A DNA stretch of 64,000 nt from Tetrahymena elliotti 4EA (Eukaryota; Ciliophora; Oligohymenophorea; Hymenostomatida; Tetrahymenidae). Under the pieces are notes generated by a model that was not told the origin of the DNA, did no database searches, and saw only the letters and a program-made list of their open reading frames with translations. Both the position numbers and the translations under genes were made by a program. The stretch lies in the NCBI GenBank assembly GCA_000231825.2, contig JH720385.1:142257-206256 (forward strand). The letters run 5' to 3'. Positions 49,897-62,509 of the stretch are shown one piece after another (position 1 is the stretch's first letter; each line of letters starts with the position of its first letter).

Positions 49897-52450
49897 TCAT
49901 TAATTATTTTTAATAGCTCTATTTTTTATTTCTTCATACTTTCTTTGCAGATTTTCCATTTGGGATGATTTATTTTTATTAGTATAAAAGCCAGAAACTA
50001 TACTTCCTTCAAATAATTTATAAAAGAAAAACATTAATTAGTATGTCAAGAAAGTTATTTTTTATTTTTTTAAATTTTAATTACCTAAAAATGAAGATCC
50101 ATCATTTGAATTCTTTCTGTAATGAAAGCTGTTATTATGTGATTGGTTTCTATCTATTTCTATAGTAGGACGAGAGACATTAAAGGAATTATTGTGATAT
50201 GAATGAATATTATGATTGTTGTTACTTGTATATTAGGAACTTAAATAGTTTTTATGAAGTGGGGAATTGGATATTGAAGTATTTTTTTGATTGATATATG
50301 GAGGAACATAATTTTATTAATAATAATTATTTTCATTTTGTAAATTAGGTTACTATTGATGATTGTTTTATTGATTATTTATTTAAAGCTTTAAATCCAA
50401 AATAACTTATTCCAATTTTCTTACTTTATCTTACATTTCTGTATAGCTCTCCATCTAAAAATTATTATTATTTGGCTAAGAGGTTATTTTGTTGCTGTTA
50501 CAAGAGATATAATTTAGCTAAGTCTCATTTAAATTTGTACTTCCAATACTATTGTTTTATCTATTTTAATTATTTAATAAATTAATAAATAGCTCAAATC
50601 ATATTCATAATGAATCACCATTTAAATTTAATAATTTATAACTAAAACAATTTTTCTAAAATCAAGTGAAAAATTAAATAAATAATTTACTCTTTGTTGA
50701 TGTTTGAGATGTCTAAAATAGGTTACTGTTTTGAATTTAATTCTAATATTTATTCTTCCATTTTGATTATTTTTTCTTATTTTTCATTGTTTAACTTTTT
50801 GAGCTCTTAAATGTTTTATTCCAATTCCTTAATTTACAATAATTTTTCTTCATTTTGTTTCATTTCTCTTGAAAGACTGCTTTCAATGCCAACTAAAGTG
50901 TCCTTTAAATTTTTTATTAGATCATTTTAATTTAAAAATTGCTTTTGTTGAGACTTTAAGTTAGAATATTCTTTCTAAAATTATTGAAGATTTTTGTTGA
51001 GGAGATCATTCTTTTCTCTATGAAGTTAAACTTCTTACTTGTATGATTTTATTTCAGTTAAATACCTATCTCTATCTTCTTTCATTTAATTTTTTAACTT
51101 TTACATATAATTCTCCAATTCCTTGATATTATTATTACTTTTAATGTGCAAATCTTGTTACTAAAGAGATTTCTATTATTTTTACATCAAATTCTATTAA
51201 TTAATTGATAGATTTTAATTTAATTTACTAATTCAAATTCTTTGGCAGTTTATTCCCAAAATATTGTACTGTTGCATTATTCTTCCATAATCTTGATCTT
51301 ATCTTCTAATTTCTAAATCAGTATCCCAAGCTGCTTATTGTGCTCTTATAAATTTATATTCATATTTTGCATTTCCTAGTATTTTAATAATTTTTTAATA
51401 ATCTTAAAAACACAAATAAATAATACTCTATAATCTTCTTCTAGCTTTTAATAACTTTTCTGCAATAAACTTTCATTTATTTTGCTCTAGCTAGATTCTA
51501 ACTCTAGCTATTTGAGATTTCTTTACATTTATTAAGAATTGTTCTCTAAAGTACAAAATTGCATTTTAACGATATTTAATTGTTCATTGATTTCTTTGTT
51601 TTGCTTTATCAATTCAAATTCAAAAATTATTAATTATAAACCAGCAATTTAATTTGCAAATTTGCGGATTTTGAATTAAATATATCAAATGATATAAAAT
51701 ACCTGTTAAAGTCTGGAATTCTATTATTGTAGCTAATCATTTTATCTTTCTAAATATTCTTTGCTCTCCAAAACTTACTCATATTTTAAATCATTCTGAT
51801 GAATTACACTTGTGTAGCTTTTATTTTTTAAACTTAGTGGCCTTGTTGATGATAATTCTTAATTCAAAGTGGTGTTTTCAGCAGTGATTTTTGTAACTCT
51901 ACTTTCTTACTCCCTTAGGTATTCCCTCAAAACATTATTTTAGCTAACTTGTAATTGAATCTCATTATTGAGAGTGACTATTTCTTGTTATTATTCAGCA
52001 ACTATCTTATCAAGCTCATTTAACTGTATTTTATAAATTTTTTAATAAGAATAAAAAACATTCAAATCATACTTTTTTTGTGTCAAGTCTGTTTTAAGAT
52101 TTTAAATTATTGCTTTCCATTTACTCTCTTTAAAAATCAATCATTAGTTTTGTATAATCAGCCTTCAACTTATCATATAAATCCTAAATTTGATGTCCAG
52201 TAAATTTAATTGAATGTGTCTCTTACTAAGACATTTTAGGTAGATTTTTGTAGCTGTTGTTTAGTAAATGATGATGTTATATTTATTGATTTATTGAACT
52301 AGATTTATTGTTAAAAGCTCGATTTCTATATGAAGTTTCTTCAGTTTAAATATTGTAATCGTGAGCATTCTCTTTATTATACTCTGCATCTTAAGTATCC
52401 TTATAACTGTAAGCGCTGTTTGTTCTATATCTCTTTAATTCCCTGTCCAT
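49897..52450 (-). CDS. Gene H: long coiled-coil protein
   Basis: The ATG at 52450 opens a polar N-terminus (MDRELKRYRTNSAYSYKD), and the stop TGA is at 49899-49897 after ...NRAIKNNQ. The middle (about 52200-50700) is dominated by heptad-like K, E, Q, N and L sequence such as KELENYMQKLKN and QEKIIKMEEQILEL, with no signal peptide or membrane span. The C-terminal part is Ser/Asn-rich (HNSFHYRKN) and a short conserved-looking end reads MENLQRKYEEIKNRA. Such proteins in ciliates are often basal-body or cytoskeletal components, but no specific family was recognised and that role is a guess. Introns are present at several places; not all borders were fixed. Confidence 0.8.
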
Positions 52451-53201
52451 GTTTTTAATTAAGCTTATAATTCAAAATAGATAAATGTAATTCAACTCTT
52501 TCAATTTAATAATTTAAAAAAATTGTCAATATTCACAAAATTAATATAGGATTGAATAATAATTAACCTAATTTAATTGAATTCAAATAGAGTTAAAACA
52601 TCAAATTTTATTAAGATTAAAACCTAGTTTTAAATATTTCTAAAATATGAAATTAATTTTTTTTTTTGTTGAAAAATCTTGCTTTTATAAATATGATAAT
52701 TTATAGAAGTCTTTTCATTCACAAAAAGAATAATAAACTAAATAGTAAATTTCAAAATACATTTAGAATCATAGTTGAAATAATTCAAAAGTTATATCTT
52801 AAATAAATAAATGAAGATCATAAATTTTTTTTTTAATCATCCTCAAAAAAATAATAAAAATAGCTGTTCAGAGATTTGTTATGTCATTTTAGTTTCTAAT
52901 AAGACCTAAAAATATCTAAAATATATAAAGTTTAACAACTTTTACTTTAAAAATCTTTTTTTGTTTTTGCTAGTTTTTTTCAATAAGAATTTTAATAGAA
53001 ACGAACTTATTTTAATATTATTTTTTGATATTTAAAAATAAAACAGTATCTTTTAAGCATTTTAATAACAGTATTTTAATTTTTTATACTTACTGCCTTT
53101 AAAATTGTTTAAAATTTCAATAAATAATTAATAGCTATTTACATTTTTTTTATTAATATGTTTTTTGGTAAATTTAAGAAATTTATTTTGGAAAATTAAA
53201 A
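52451..53201. other. Spacer between genes I and H
   Basis: AT-rich, with no supported gene. It holds the presumed promoter of gene H. Confidence 0.6.
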
Positions 53202-55884
53202 TCATTCTTGATAGGTATCAGAACTTTTACGACTTTATTTGCTCTATTAGTCATCTTGTTGGCTTGAATCTGAAAAAGAAATTTTTCTTTCGTTTCTTGC
53301 TGTTTTGTCTGTCCTTTCCTATTTTTATTTATTTAATTGTTAAAATTGATTGAGGTTAATTTTAATATTTACTTTAACTATTTAGAAAAAATGTGTCTCA
53401 TTGAAATTTTGTGGGTTATCCCAAGGCTAAAGATCATTGATTATGCTTGAATTTTTCTTTTTTTAAGTTGCTTAGTTAGAGCTTGTGAAAGGAGTAATTT
53501 GCAAAGAGTTTTGTATTTATAAGATCTATTTATTATTTTTTTATTTATGAGGAGAACTAAAAAAAGAGCTTGACCTTTTTTTCTCTTAATGCTACCCTAT
53601 TTAATCCTCTAAAAGATCTTATTCAGTTAGTATAGACTAAGCATTGTTTAATTATTATTTGTTGTGCTTTGAAATAGAGGTTTGACAACTCAAAATATCT
53701 TTGTTGAATGAAAGCTATTTTGGTACTTTATCGTTATTATTGTATTTATTTTTATAATAATTTTGAAGATGAAAGAAATCTGCACTAGTCTCTTCCATAT
53801 GATTTGTGAGGGATGTTTATTAGGTTTCTGGGCCATCTATATTTTCTAAATTACAATTTGAAATGTTTGTATTAATATGATAACTTTTGATATTCAAATG
53901 AGGTAATACTACTTATTTATTATTATTATTTACACTTTCTGAATAGTTAGTTTAATCTATAGAGTTCTACATATTATTTAAGTCTGTTAAAAGAGGATTT
54001 TATTTTAATTTGATCCTAACTGGCTTTTATGCCTAATTTTATTTATTATTTATTGTAGATTGCTATGAAGATATTTTATTCTAATTCTAGCCATCTTAAA
54101 TGGAATTTTCTTACACTTACAAATCATTCTTTGAAGGAGATTATCCGGAAATTAATTTTCCAAGCTGAGCTGTATTAGCTTTTTTTCTAAATGTTAATTT
54201 GAACCTCTCCTGCTCCAATTTATGTGGATCGTACAATTACAAACTAGCAGGTGATTTAAAATGATCAGTAAATAATTCTTCTGCCTCCATATCTTATTTA
54301 ATTATACTAGGATTTTCTAAGTGAAATTTAATCTTGTCTTCTTTTCTATTTATTTTGTTTAAAAGTTTATTTATGCTAATTTTAAATAATCAATTAATTG
54401 ATAAATATAAAATAAAATATTTTTCTTTTAATTCAAATTCAAATTTTATTTTGCTATTTAGCTCACAGTTGATCTTTATTTATTACTACTTCTTTTTAAT
54501 GCTTAAATTCATGTCGAAAACAAACAAAATTCTGTAGCAAAAGTAAACTAGAAAAGAGCTTGAACTATTATTTAAATGCTCATTTAATTGTGGTTTATTT
54601 TATTTCAATTTAAATTAATTTAAAGTTGATGATTTCCATTAATTTTATTTGTTGAATAATTTACATGAATGGAGATTAATGAGGCTAATATTCTGTGAGT
54701 AAGTTAATGTTTGAATCTATATTTTTTCGGGTATTAATTTTAGGAGATATCAAAATGTCTGGAGAAGTATATTGTGACATTTTACTTCCGTTGTGATAGC
54801 TTAAGCTGCTTTCTCTGTAATTTTTTTTTCCTTTTTATTTGTTTAACATGTAGATTTTTGTCTTATTATTGAAACCCCTAAAAGGTTGGAGATATGGTAA
54901 ACAAAAATCTTCGTTGTAAGCTTATAATTCTTTTTTTATAGAAGACAAAGGAGACTAAAGGCCTTAAGCATGCTTGTTGAATCTTGTTTACTAAAATTTA
55001 TTTTAAATAATTTTTTGAGCTTATTGATTAATTTTTGCTAGCATTTTCTCTTCAATATTTGAATCAAGTGTATTCGTAGTAGGAGAAGTATTTATATGAT
55101 AACCAGTCTAATCGAACTTATCTTTAACGTCTTGTTATATTTTTTGATTTAATTGCTTCTCTTGATTAATTATAAAATCAAATTCGTTAGACTTATTTAC
55201 TTGTATGCTATCCAAAGCCTTTAAATTATTAGATTTTGAAGGAGAAATACAAAGATTTTCTAAATTTTAATCTCCTAATAAATAATTCATTTTTGATTAA
55301 GATTGAATCAGTTTTTTACGTTCATTTTTTAAAAACATTGCATTCATATTTTTTTATAATTATTACTATTTAAGCTATAATACCCATTCAAAACTAGAAA
55401 CATGATCATCATTAAAATCTAGATTTTATTTATTTTTTTCATTAAATCTATGCCCAGAGTTTATGTGTGCTTAATTATTTTTTTTAGTTTTAGGTGATGG
55501 GATTTATTCTAAATAACTAAATTCATCTTTATACTCAATAACTGATAAATCTTTTAAAGGAGACTACTAGTTATGCGATCTATACCTTTTTCCTTTATTT
55601 ATTAATCTATCTGTCCTCTCTTAGGAGTATGATTTTAGCTAAACTGGTTAGCCAGGGCTTATTTAATTGTATTTCCTAATAAGATTTTCTTGTCTTTTTT
55701 TATTAGTTGTTGAATCTTATGAAGAAGGTTCAGTTTAAGTCATAAAAATAGGCTCATTAGCATTTTTTAACATTCTAGTTTTTAAACTATTTTAATTATT
55801 GAGGATCATAATATTTTTAGCTGCTACGCTCTAATCTTGAAATGAATTTTATACTTTGTCTTTTTATTCATTGGAGTTTTTCAT
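53202..55884 (-). CDS. Gene I: low-complexity polar protein, unrecognised
   Basis: The frame is coherent on the minus strand from about 55950 and ends with SFSDSSQQDDQQ...SSDTYQE, TGA 53204-53202. The first in-frame Met is at 55884 (MKNSNEQKDKVQNSF). Open frame continues further upstream without a Met, so a 5' exon may be missing. Composition is rich in N, Q, S and K with short basic and acidic patches (KSYSQERTDRL; RFKLTFRKKANTAQLGKL), and no membrane span or Cys pattern is seen. It is probably a disordered cytosolic or nuclear protein; I do not recognise a family. Spliced borders near 53360-53500 are uncertain. Confidence 0.6.
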
Positions 55885-56368
55885 AAATAGATTGAAAGAG
55901 TTTTTTGCTTCACTTTTTATGTATAAAATTTAGCTAATTAGAGTTTAACATATAAGAAATTATGAATGATTGAAATGAATTGGTATTATTATTATTTATT
56001 AATTATTTTAGTTGCTTTCTCAGATTACATGAACAAACATATGAAAACGATTTAGTAAAAGAAGATTTAAGATACCTAAATGAAAAATGTTTAATTTAAG
56101 CTTCAAATAATCCTGAGTTAAATATGATAAATTTAAATAATAACCATTAAAAATTCCTTATTTGAATTCAATAAAATATTAAAATGACAATTTATTAGCG
56201 GGAAGTAAAAGGAAGATAAAAATCAAATGATTAATTACGAATATGAAGATCGATCATCCTACAAAAATTACTTTTGAGTTAAATAAATATATATTTAATT
56301 TATATAATTAATTTTTATCCTTTTCTAAATTCTTATTTGTTTGTTTCTTACACTTTGTATTAATTTAA
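55885..56368. other. Spacer between the RBBP4-like gene and gene I
   Basis: AT-rich. It may contain an undetected 5' exon of gene I between 55900 and 56060, since open minus-strand frames continue there. Otherwise I see nothing in it. Confidence 0.5.
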
Positions 56369-58736
56369 TCATTCTACTTACATTTTATCACTGCCAACTT
56401 GCTTTGAGTTATTTCCATTAGAACTGCTTGCTTCTTAAACTTCATCTTCTTCTTCATCTTCCTCATTTTCTTCATCTTGAATGTCTTCGTTATCTTCTTC
56501 CTCTTCAATTCTTCTATACATATTAAGTTTGTAAATAGAATTATTAAATTACAATTACTGCTAAGAATCTGTCTATAAAGGTTTTTATTAAGGTAGAACT
56601 ATTGACATTGTTCTAGGTTTTGAGTTATTTTTTTGTTTATCTCCTTTCTCATAATAATCAATTAAATTTTCTTTTAACTTTTATAAAGCTTCTTCTTTTG
56701 GCATGTATATCAAATCTAGTGGTCTAAACATTTATAAAGAGCCACCTCCCATTGTTTCATGTTCTAATTCCTAGCATGTACTCAAAATACTCCAAGGATT
56801 TTCTGTATTCCAATCAAAATCATTTATAACCCCCCTATTAAAAAATAAATTACATGTTTAATTTATATAAAATAAATAAGAAAGATAATAATTACTTTTA
56901 TCCGAAATGAGTAAAAAGAGGCTTTTCAACACCCTAAGGATCATATTATGGATCATCCTAATTAAAATATTTAATATTCAAATTTTTTATAGATTCAATT
57001 AAATAGCTTTACCAAATTGTATATATATAGATTATCTGAGCCTATAGCAAGAAAATTGCTTGAGGGTTAGAAACGAATACTCATAATAGCATTTTTTTAT
57101 TGATCATTTGGTAGATTTGCATTTGAAGGGATCAAAATAGATCTTAATTTCTTCATTTTTCTAATATCTACAAGAGCAGCATAACCATCACTTGAGCCAG
57201 TTGCGACATAATTTTCATTTTTTAAGCTCCACTCAACACAATTAATATCATCTGTATGCAAGTCTGTAATCTATAAGATTATAATTGAAAATATTATTCT
57301 CAATGCAAAATAAAAATGTTATTATTCTATTTATTCAAAAAACAAATAATTATTTATTCCATCGATTAATATAAAAAAATGTTAGGGGATGAAGGAAGGT
57401 TCTGAGATAATTTACTTCAAATTACTTTTCTGAAGAAGCTCTGATGTCCCACCCAATAAGCCTTTTATCATCTCCAACACTAACAAGAACATCTTTATGA
57501 GCAGGAGAAAAAGAGAGATCCTCAATCATATCAGTATGTCCAGTTAGACAATAACTGTTTTTTAATTTTACAGGCTCATTTTAGTTTCCAATTGAATTTA
57601 GTTCTCTTTTAGTGACTTAAGGTGTATTAAATTGCTACATAAAATTACTTGTAAGTCTTGTTTGATAATCATCCACATCCCAAATTAAAACATTCTAATC
57701 TTTTCCTCCACTTCCAATTCTATAATTACTTTTAGCCCAATCTAAGGCAAAGCTTGGAGTTTTACTTGTATGACCTACCAATCTATTAAAAATATTTTTG
57801 ATTTAAAAAGATATAAATATTATTTTATTTAAAACCAATTTAAAAATCTTTAAGATTGTTTATTAACTATGGTTATTTCATTAATAATTTACAAATTAAA
57901 TATGATAAATTTAGTAATATAATTACGTAAGATCAGGCATGTTAGCGTGGATCCCATCTCTAAATTAATTTTACTATCTATGTTTATCTAAATCCCATAA
58001 AAAAACTTAGCTTGCATCATTTTTAGTTGCTAACAATTTATGATTGAGATAACACTTCTTCATCATGTTAGCATCTCCCGGGTGAACAATAATTTGTTTT
58101 ACCTTTAAATTTTTATGTTTTTTCAAATTATCCTGCAAGTAAACATTTCTAAGCTCTTAGTTAAATTGTTTGCCAACTTATGGAATGTCTTTTAATTTAT
58201 AAACAAATGGTTAGTTCAAATATAAAGGCCAGCTAAATTGTCAATTATATTATATTTTCATTGATTTATAATTGCTTAATAATTTGAAATAGTTGCGGGT
58301 TATATTTGCTTATATCCTCTATCTAAATATAAACTCTAAAAATCTATACTTTTTCTCTAAAATACTTTAATTTTTCAACCATTTTAAGGTCATTTTGTTC
58401 AATATCCTTTCATAAAATAATCTATTTACCTACTTGTGCAACAACTAAGAAACTTGGAAGTTTTTGCCAAGTGGAATCAGCTTCGTTATATATACCATCT
58501 GTCCTGCAAGCGAAATAAACTCTTTGCTTTAATAATTCTGAATTTTCTGAAATAATTGGTCCCCAACTGCAGGTCGTGCATGGCCAATCCAAGTTATTAT
58601 CAAGCCTTAAGATACAAAAAAGGTAAAAAAAAAATAAATTGGATATTAAGACTAGTTTAGAATATAATTTTTACACATAATCATAAATATATGATTGATA
58701 AAGCTTCCATTTCTACTATTTATCAGGGATATTCAT
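56369..58736 (-). CDS. RBBP4/MSI1-like WD40 histone-chaperone homologue
   Basis: The ATG at 58736 gives MNIPDKQQKWKLYQSYIYDYV, and after an intron LDWPCTTCSWGP, matching the N-terminal histone H4-binding helix and strand of RBBP4/CAF-1 p48 (WKKNTPFLYD... then EWPSLT). WD repeats follow: IIVHPGDANMMKKCYL, LLATKNDASQVFLWD, PDLT, then VLIWDV, LIGWDI and SSDGYAALVDIRK. The last blade has VINDFDWNTENPWSILS, close to the family's ISDFSWNPNEPW. A C-terminal extension follows, ending in an acidic run (IEEEEDNEDIQDEENEEDEE), stop 56371-56369. RBBP4-type proteins bind histone H3-H4 in CAF-1, HAT1, HDAC and PRC2 complexes. The acidic extension is longer than usual, and the sequence is diverged, so it may be a specialised paralogue. 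At least seven introns are likely. Confidence 0.85.
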
Positions 58737-58991
58737 ATCTTCAATCGATTTTTGTATGTAATTTAATGATTTTTAATTTCTAAAAAATATTATCTCTATT
58801 AATAAATATTATTATTTATTACTAATAATTATCATTCAACACATATTCATATTTCATTTACATTTCAAGTGCAAAAAAATGATAAAAATTTTTTATTTTC
58901 AGCAAATACATTTCAAGCACAAATTCTACAACAAACAAATGATTTTATTTAAATAAGAAATTCTTTTAATAAAATTAAAAAATTTTCTTTT

Positions 58992-61834
58992 TCATTTTTA
59001 GTATAAAAATTCTTCATATGTCTCAAATACACTCAAAGCAGAAACTGAAACAAATATAAGAGTTATAGTAGAGTAAACGGCAATATGAGCATTGAATTTG
59101 AAGAGCAAAGTAATAAAACCAAAGATAATAGTCATAAGTGTCTTATAATCGGTAGCATTGTTCTTCAAGCTTCTTAAGAGCATCTTAATATTTAAAAAAA
59201 TTATTTAATCAAGCTATATATTATTTGATATTAAAAAAAGTTTATTACCTTAATAGGAGTGTCTTGAGAGAATTAAAATAGAGAAGATTCATCATGAGAG
59301 GGTAGGTACTCATTGAGATATTCAAAGTCAACGACATTGTCTTAAAGATCAAGAATCCAATCATCGAATTCATGGATGTTATTTAAAAGAGAAATCTTTT
59401 TGTTTTCTTCAAGGAAAGCGGCAGCATGAAGTGACTTTAAAGGATGGTTGTATTTAGGATCTGAGAGATAGGATTCTAAAGTATTTCTAAATTTCCAATG
59501 TTTATTTAAATCAACAATTACAAATTAGATATTGTGGAAATTATCAAAGATTCTTTCTCCAGTTGAGAACTTTTCGATTGATTGAGACTTGTATTACTTT
59601 CTATATTTATTTGCTGATTCCAAAAACTAATCAAAGTGAGGAGATTGCTTAAACAAAAAGATGCACAAAGTCTAATAATCATTTTCTAATTCAGATTCCT
59701 CATCTAATTTAGTTTATTGATTCTTGCAATAGTACTTGAAATTTTCTTTAGAAATCTCAGGAGTAACTCTGAAATTCAAGTAATTCAGAATTTTGTAGAA
59801 TTTCTCAGAATTAAACTTTCTACCAAAATCAAATTCATATTTATTTCTAACTTATTTCTCTTCATCGTTAATAAAGACAATAAAATTCTTAGTTGTCTAA
59901 AAAGACTTTTGAATCTAAAAATACAACAATATAATTAATTACTTTAAATCAATTAAATAAATAATAAGCTTACATTAGCTGATTGTCCATAAGCATTTGT
60001 ATAAAAGTTAAACTCTTTGTAATTCTAAGTATTGTTAAATAAAATAAATATTTAAAATTTATAAAACATTTGAAATTTAATTACTTGTAAAGCAGCATAT
60101 TTGAATTCAATAGGGATTCTATCAAGAGAAAATAGATAAACAATATCTATCTTTTTATTAGGTTCAAAAGCGGACATCTATTTGTACTATTATTAAGCTT
60201 CTTCTTACTTCATGACAATTAATTTACTAACAACAGATTTCTAAACAAACTTAGCTAATTCTAATTAATTTATTTAAAATTTAAATTTTGCTTAAGATAT
60301 AATTAACTAAATTTATACCTGCTTCAATATTATAAGTGCTAAAAGTAGCTAACTGAGGTGTATCATAGTGAGAAAATGAGAATATAGTGGGGAAAATACG
60401 TGAGGGAATTGGGAGTCTTTGAATTAACTTATAATCAACTTCAGCATCAATTCTACCAAATTTAACGATATGTCCATATGTGTTAATAATAGTTTCCCAG
60501 AAAGGACTCATTCTCTTACAAGATTCATCTCCATTCATATAAATTTAAATTATCCAAACATCAGTACTTTACAAAACTAAGGAATCATAATTTTATTCAT
60601 TTAAAGTAATAGCTTTGCTCTTAATTTATTGTAAAACACCATGGGTCTAATTTATTATTATCGAGAATATTATTTAATTTATTTAAACAACTAAAGTCAT
60701 ATCATAGATTATTTTTATAACAAAAGAATTTATTTATTTACTGAATCATAGTTTTCTCTCTTTTATGCATTTCCTAAAACTTTCCAAGCTTCTGTGATTT
60801 TATAGAATTTTTCTTTACAAGACTCACCACAATTAGGGTTTTTATCAGGATGCCTTATTTGAAGGAATAAGTGTAATTATTTAATGTGTTAATTTACTAA
60901 AAGCTTTACCATAAATTAGCTAATCTCTTATAAGAGTTTCTTAATTCTTAAGCTGATGCACTAGATTCTACTTCTAAAATACCATAAAGGTTCTGATAAA
61001 AAATAATATAAAATATTTGTTTATATTGAAGATAAATTGAATTACATCTGAGGTTTCTGAATAAGAATATCTTCTATAGTTATCTCCATAATATTTAAAT
61101 ACAAACATTAAAGAAAGAGTGGCAATGAAGAAAAGAACAACTAAAGGATCACAATAGCTTTCATCTTTAGGATTTGACTTAAATAATTCCTAATCTGGTT
61201 CACCTTTTTACTTTTCTTTTCTAGCTGCTTTCTTTTCTTTTACAGCATCTTCCTTTTCTTTTTTTAATTTCTTTTTATCTACTTTTTCTTTTGAAGTTGT
61301 TTCTGACTCTTTTTGCTATTTCTTTTAATTCTCATTTTTTTGTTCTTGTTCATCTTCAGAATCTTCATCGCTTACAATTTCTTAATCCTATTCTTCCTAA
61401 TCAGAATCAGACTATTCATTTAACTTTTCTTCTTATTCTTATTCTTTATGGATTTTCTTTTCCTATTTTACTTGCTTTTTGGGTTATTCTTTGGTCTTTT
61501 CTTGCTAATTGGATTGTGGTTGTTGTTATTCTTTCTACTATTTTTCTTTCTTTTTTTTTTATGATTAAACATCAACATCAGCATGCTTTATTTTTTCAAA
61601 AATGTTCTTTTTCTAGTTTGAATCTTCTTCAATTTCATCATTATCATTATTTAATTTCTACTAAGCTTGATTCAATAAAGCCTATTTCTATTCGAACTTT
61701 CTATCCAGTTCGTCATCATCATCCTAATTTTCTTTAAACAAGCAACAAAAATAATATGAGTAAAAATTTTTCTCAGCATTTGTTAATAAATAAAATAGAA
61801 TTTATTTTTTACTTTTATTCTTTTTAGGAGGCAT
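58992..61834 (-). CDS. Gene J: membrane DnaJ protein with thioredoxin-like domain (DNAJC16-like)
   Basis: The ATG at 61834 opens a long charged N-terminus (MPPKKNK, then K/E/Q-rich) and a membrane span (DPLVVLFFIATLSLMFVF). A J domain follows (YGILEVESSASAQELRNSYK) with the HPD motif intact (LWHPDKNPNCGESCKEKF). A thioredoxin-like domain (DVWIIQIYMNGDESCKRMSP...VKFGRIDAE) comes next; its active site keeps only one Cys, so it cannot form the usual CxxC. The C-terminus has a hydrophobic segment (TIIFGFITLLF, then HIAVYSTITLIFVSV) and ends EEFLYQK, stop 58994-58992. Membrane anchor, J domain and thioredoxin fold together fit the DNAJC16 group of ER J-proteins that recruit Hsp70 (BiP). The long charged N-terminus is unusual. 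Predicted introns include one at 60317-60260. Confidence 0.85.
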
Positions 61835-62509
61835 TTCTATTTACTTTTACTTAACTGTTTAAGAAAAATTTTATTTACTGATGTTATTCTAATCAAAATT
61901 TTATGTGATTATTATTTTTAGATATCTTTCTTTTTTTTTTTGAACAAAGATATCTGAACAAGTGTTAAAACAATTCAATTAAAGCGATTAAAAAAGATAA
62001 ATTTATTAAATGAAATTAAAAGCAAAAATAATCTAGTATAAACTAATAAAAAAACAAAAATAAATTTTACTGAATGTAAAATTACAAAAAAAATAAATTA
62101 TTAGTGAGTGAATAAATTGAATATTATTTAAACCTTATTAAATAGTATAATAAGATTTATTTTAGAATGAATCTTCTTAATCCCAAATTGGATGATTTAT
62201 CCAGTGTTAAATATTATTAATCAATCTTTTATTTTTAAATTTATTGAATTATTTATTTGGTGAATTTATTATTTATATCAAAAATAATAAAATATAAATT
62301 GAAATAAAAAATTTTGTGTTCGTTATATATATTAAAAGACTTAAATAAAAAGCAAATTATATTGTTTAGTAGGAGGAATAAAATCAATAGATAATTAGAT
62401 AGACATTTTATAGAAATTTGAAATAGCATAGTAGATTTGAATAAATCTTACATAAAATTTTACAAAATTTAGAGATCAAAGATTAAATAAAGCAAATAAG
62501 TATAAATAA
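61835..62509. promoter_or_regulatory. Divergent spacer between genes J and K
   Basis: Genes J (minus) and K (plus) point away from each other across 675 bases, so both promoters are expected here. No known element is recognisable. The role is inferred from orientation. Confidence 0.45.

Noticed and set aside
53165..53353. Plus-strand hydrophobic ORF
   Set aside because: It is antisense to the C-terminal exon of gene I, whose frame is polar and ends at a TGA in an expected place. It also begins with TTG.
61291..61737. Plus-strand 148-residue hydrophobic ORF
   Set aside because: It is the shadow of the K/E/Q-rich N-terminus of gene J; lysine and glutamate codons read backwards give Phe, Leu and Ser.
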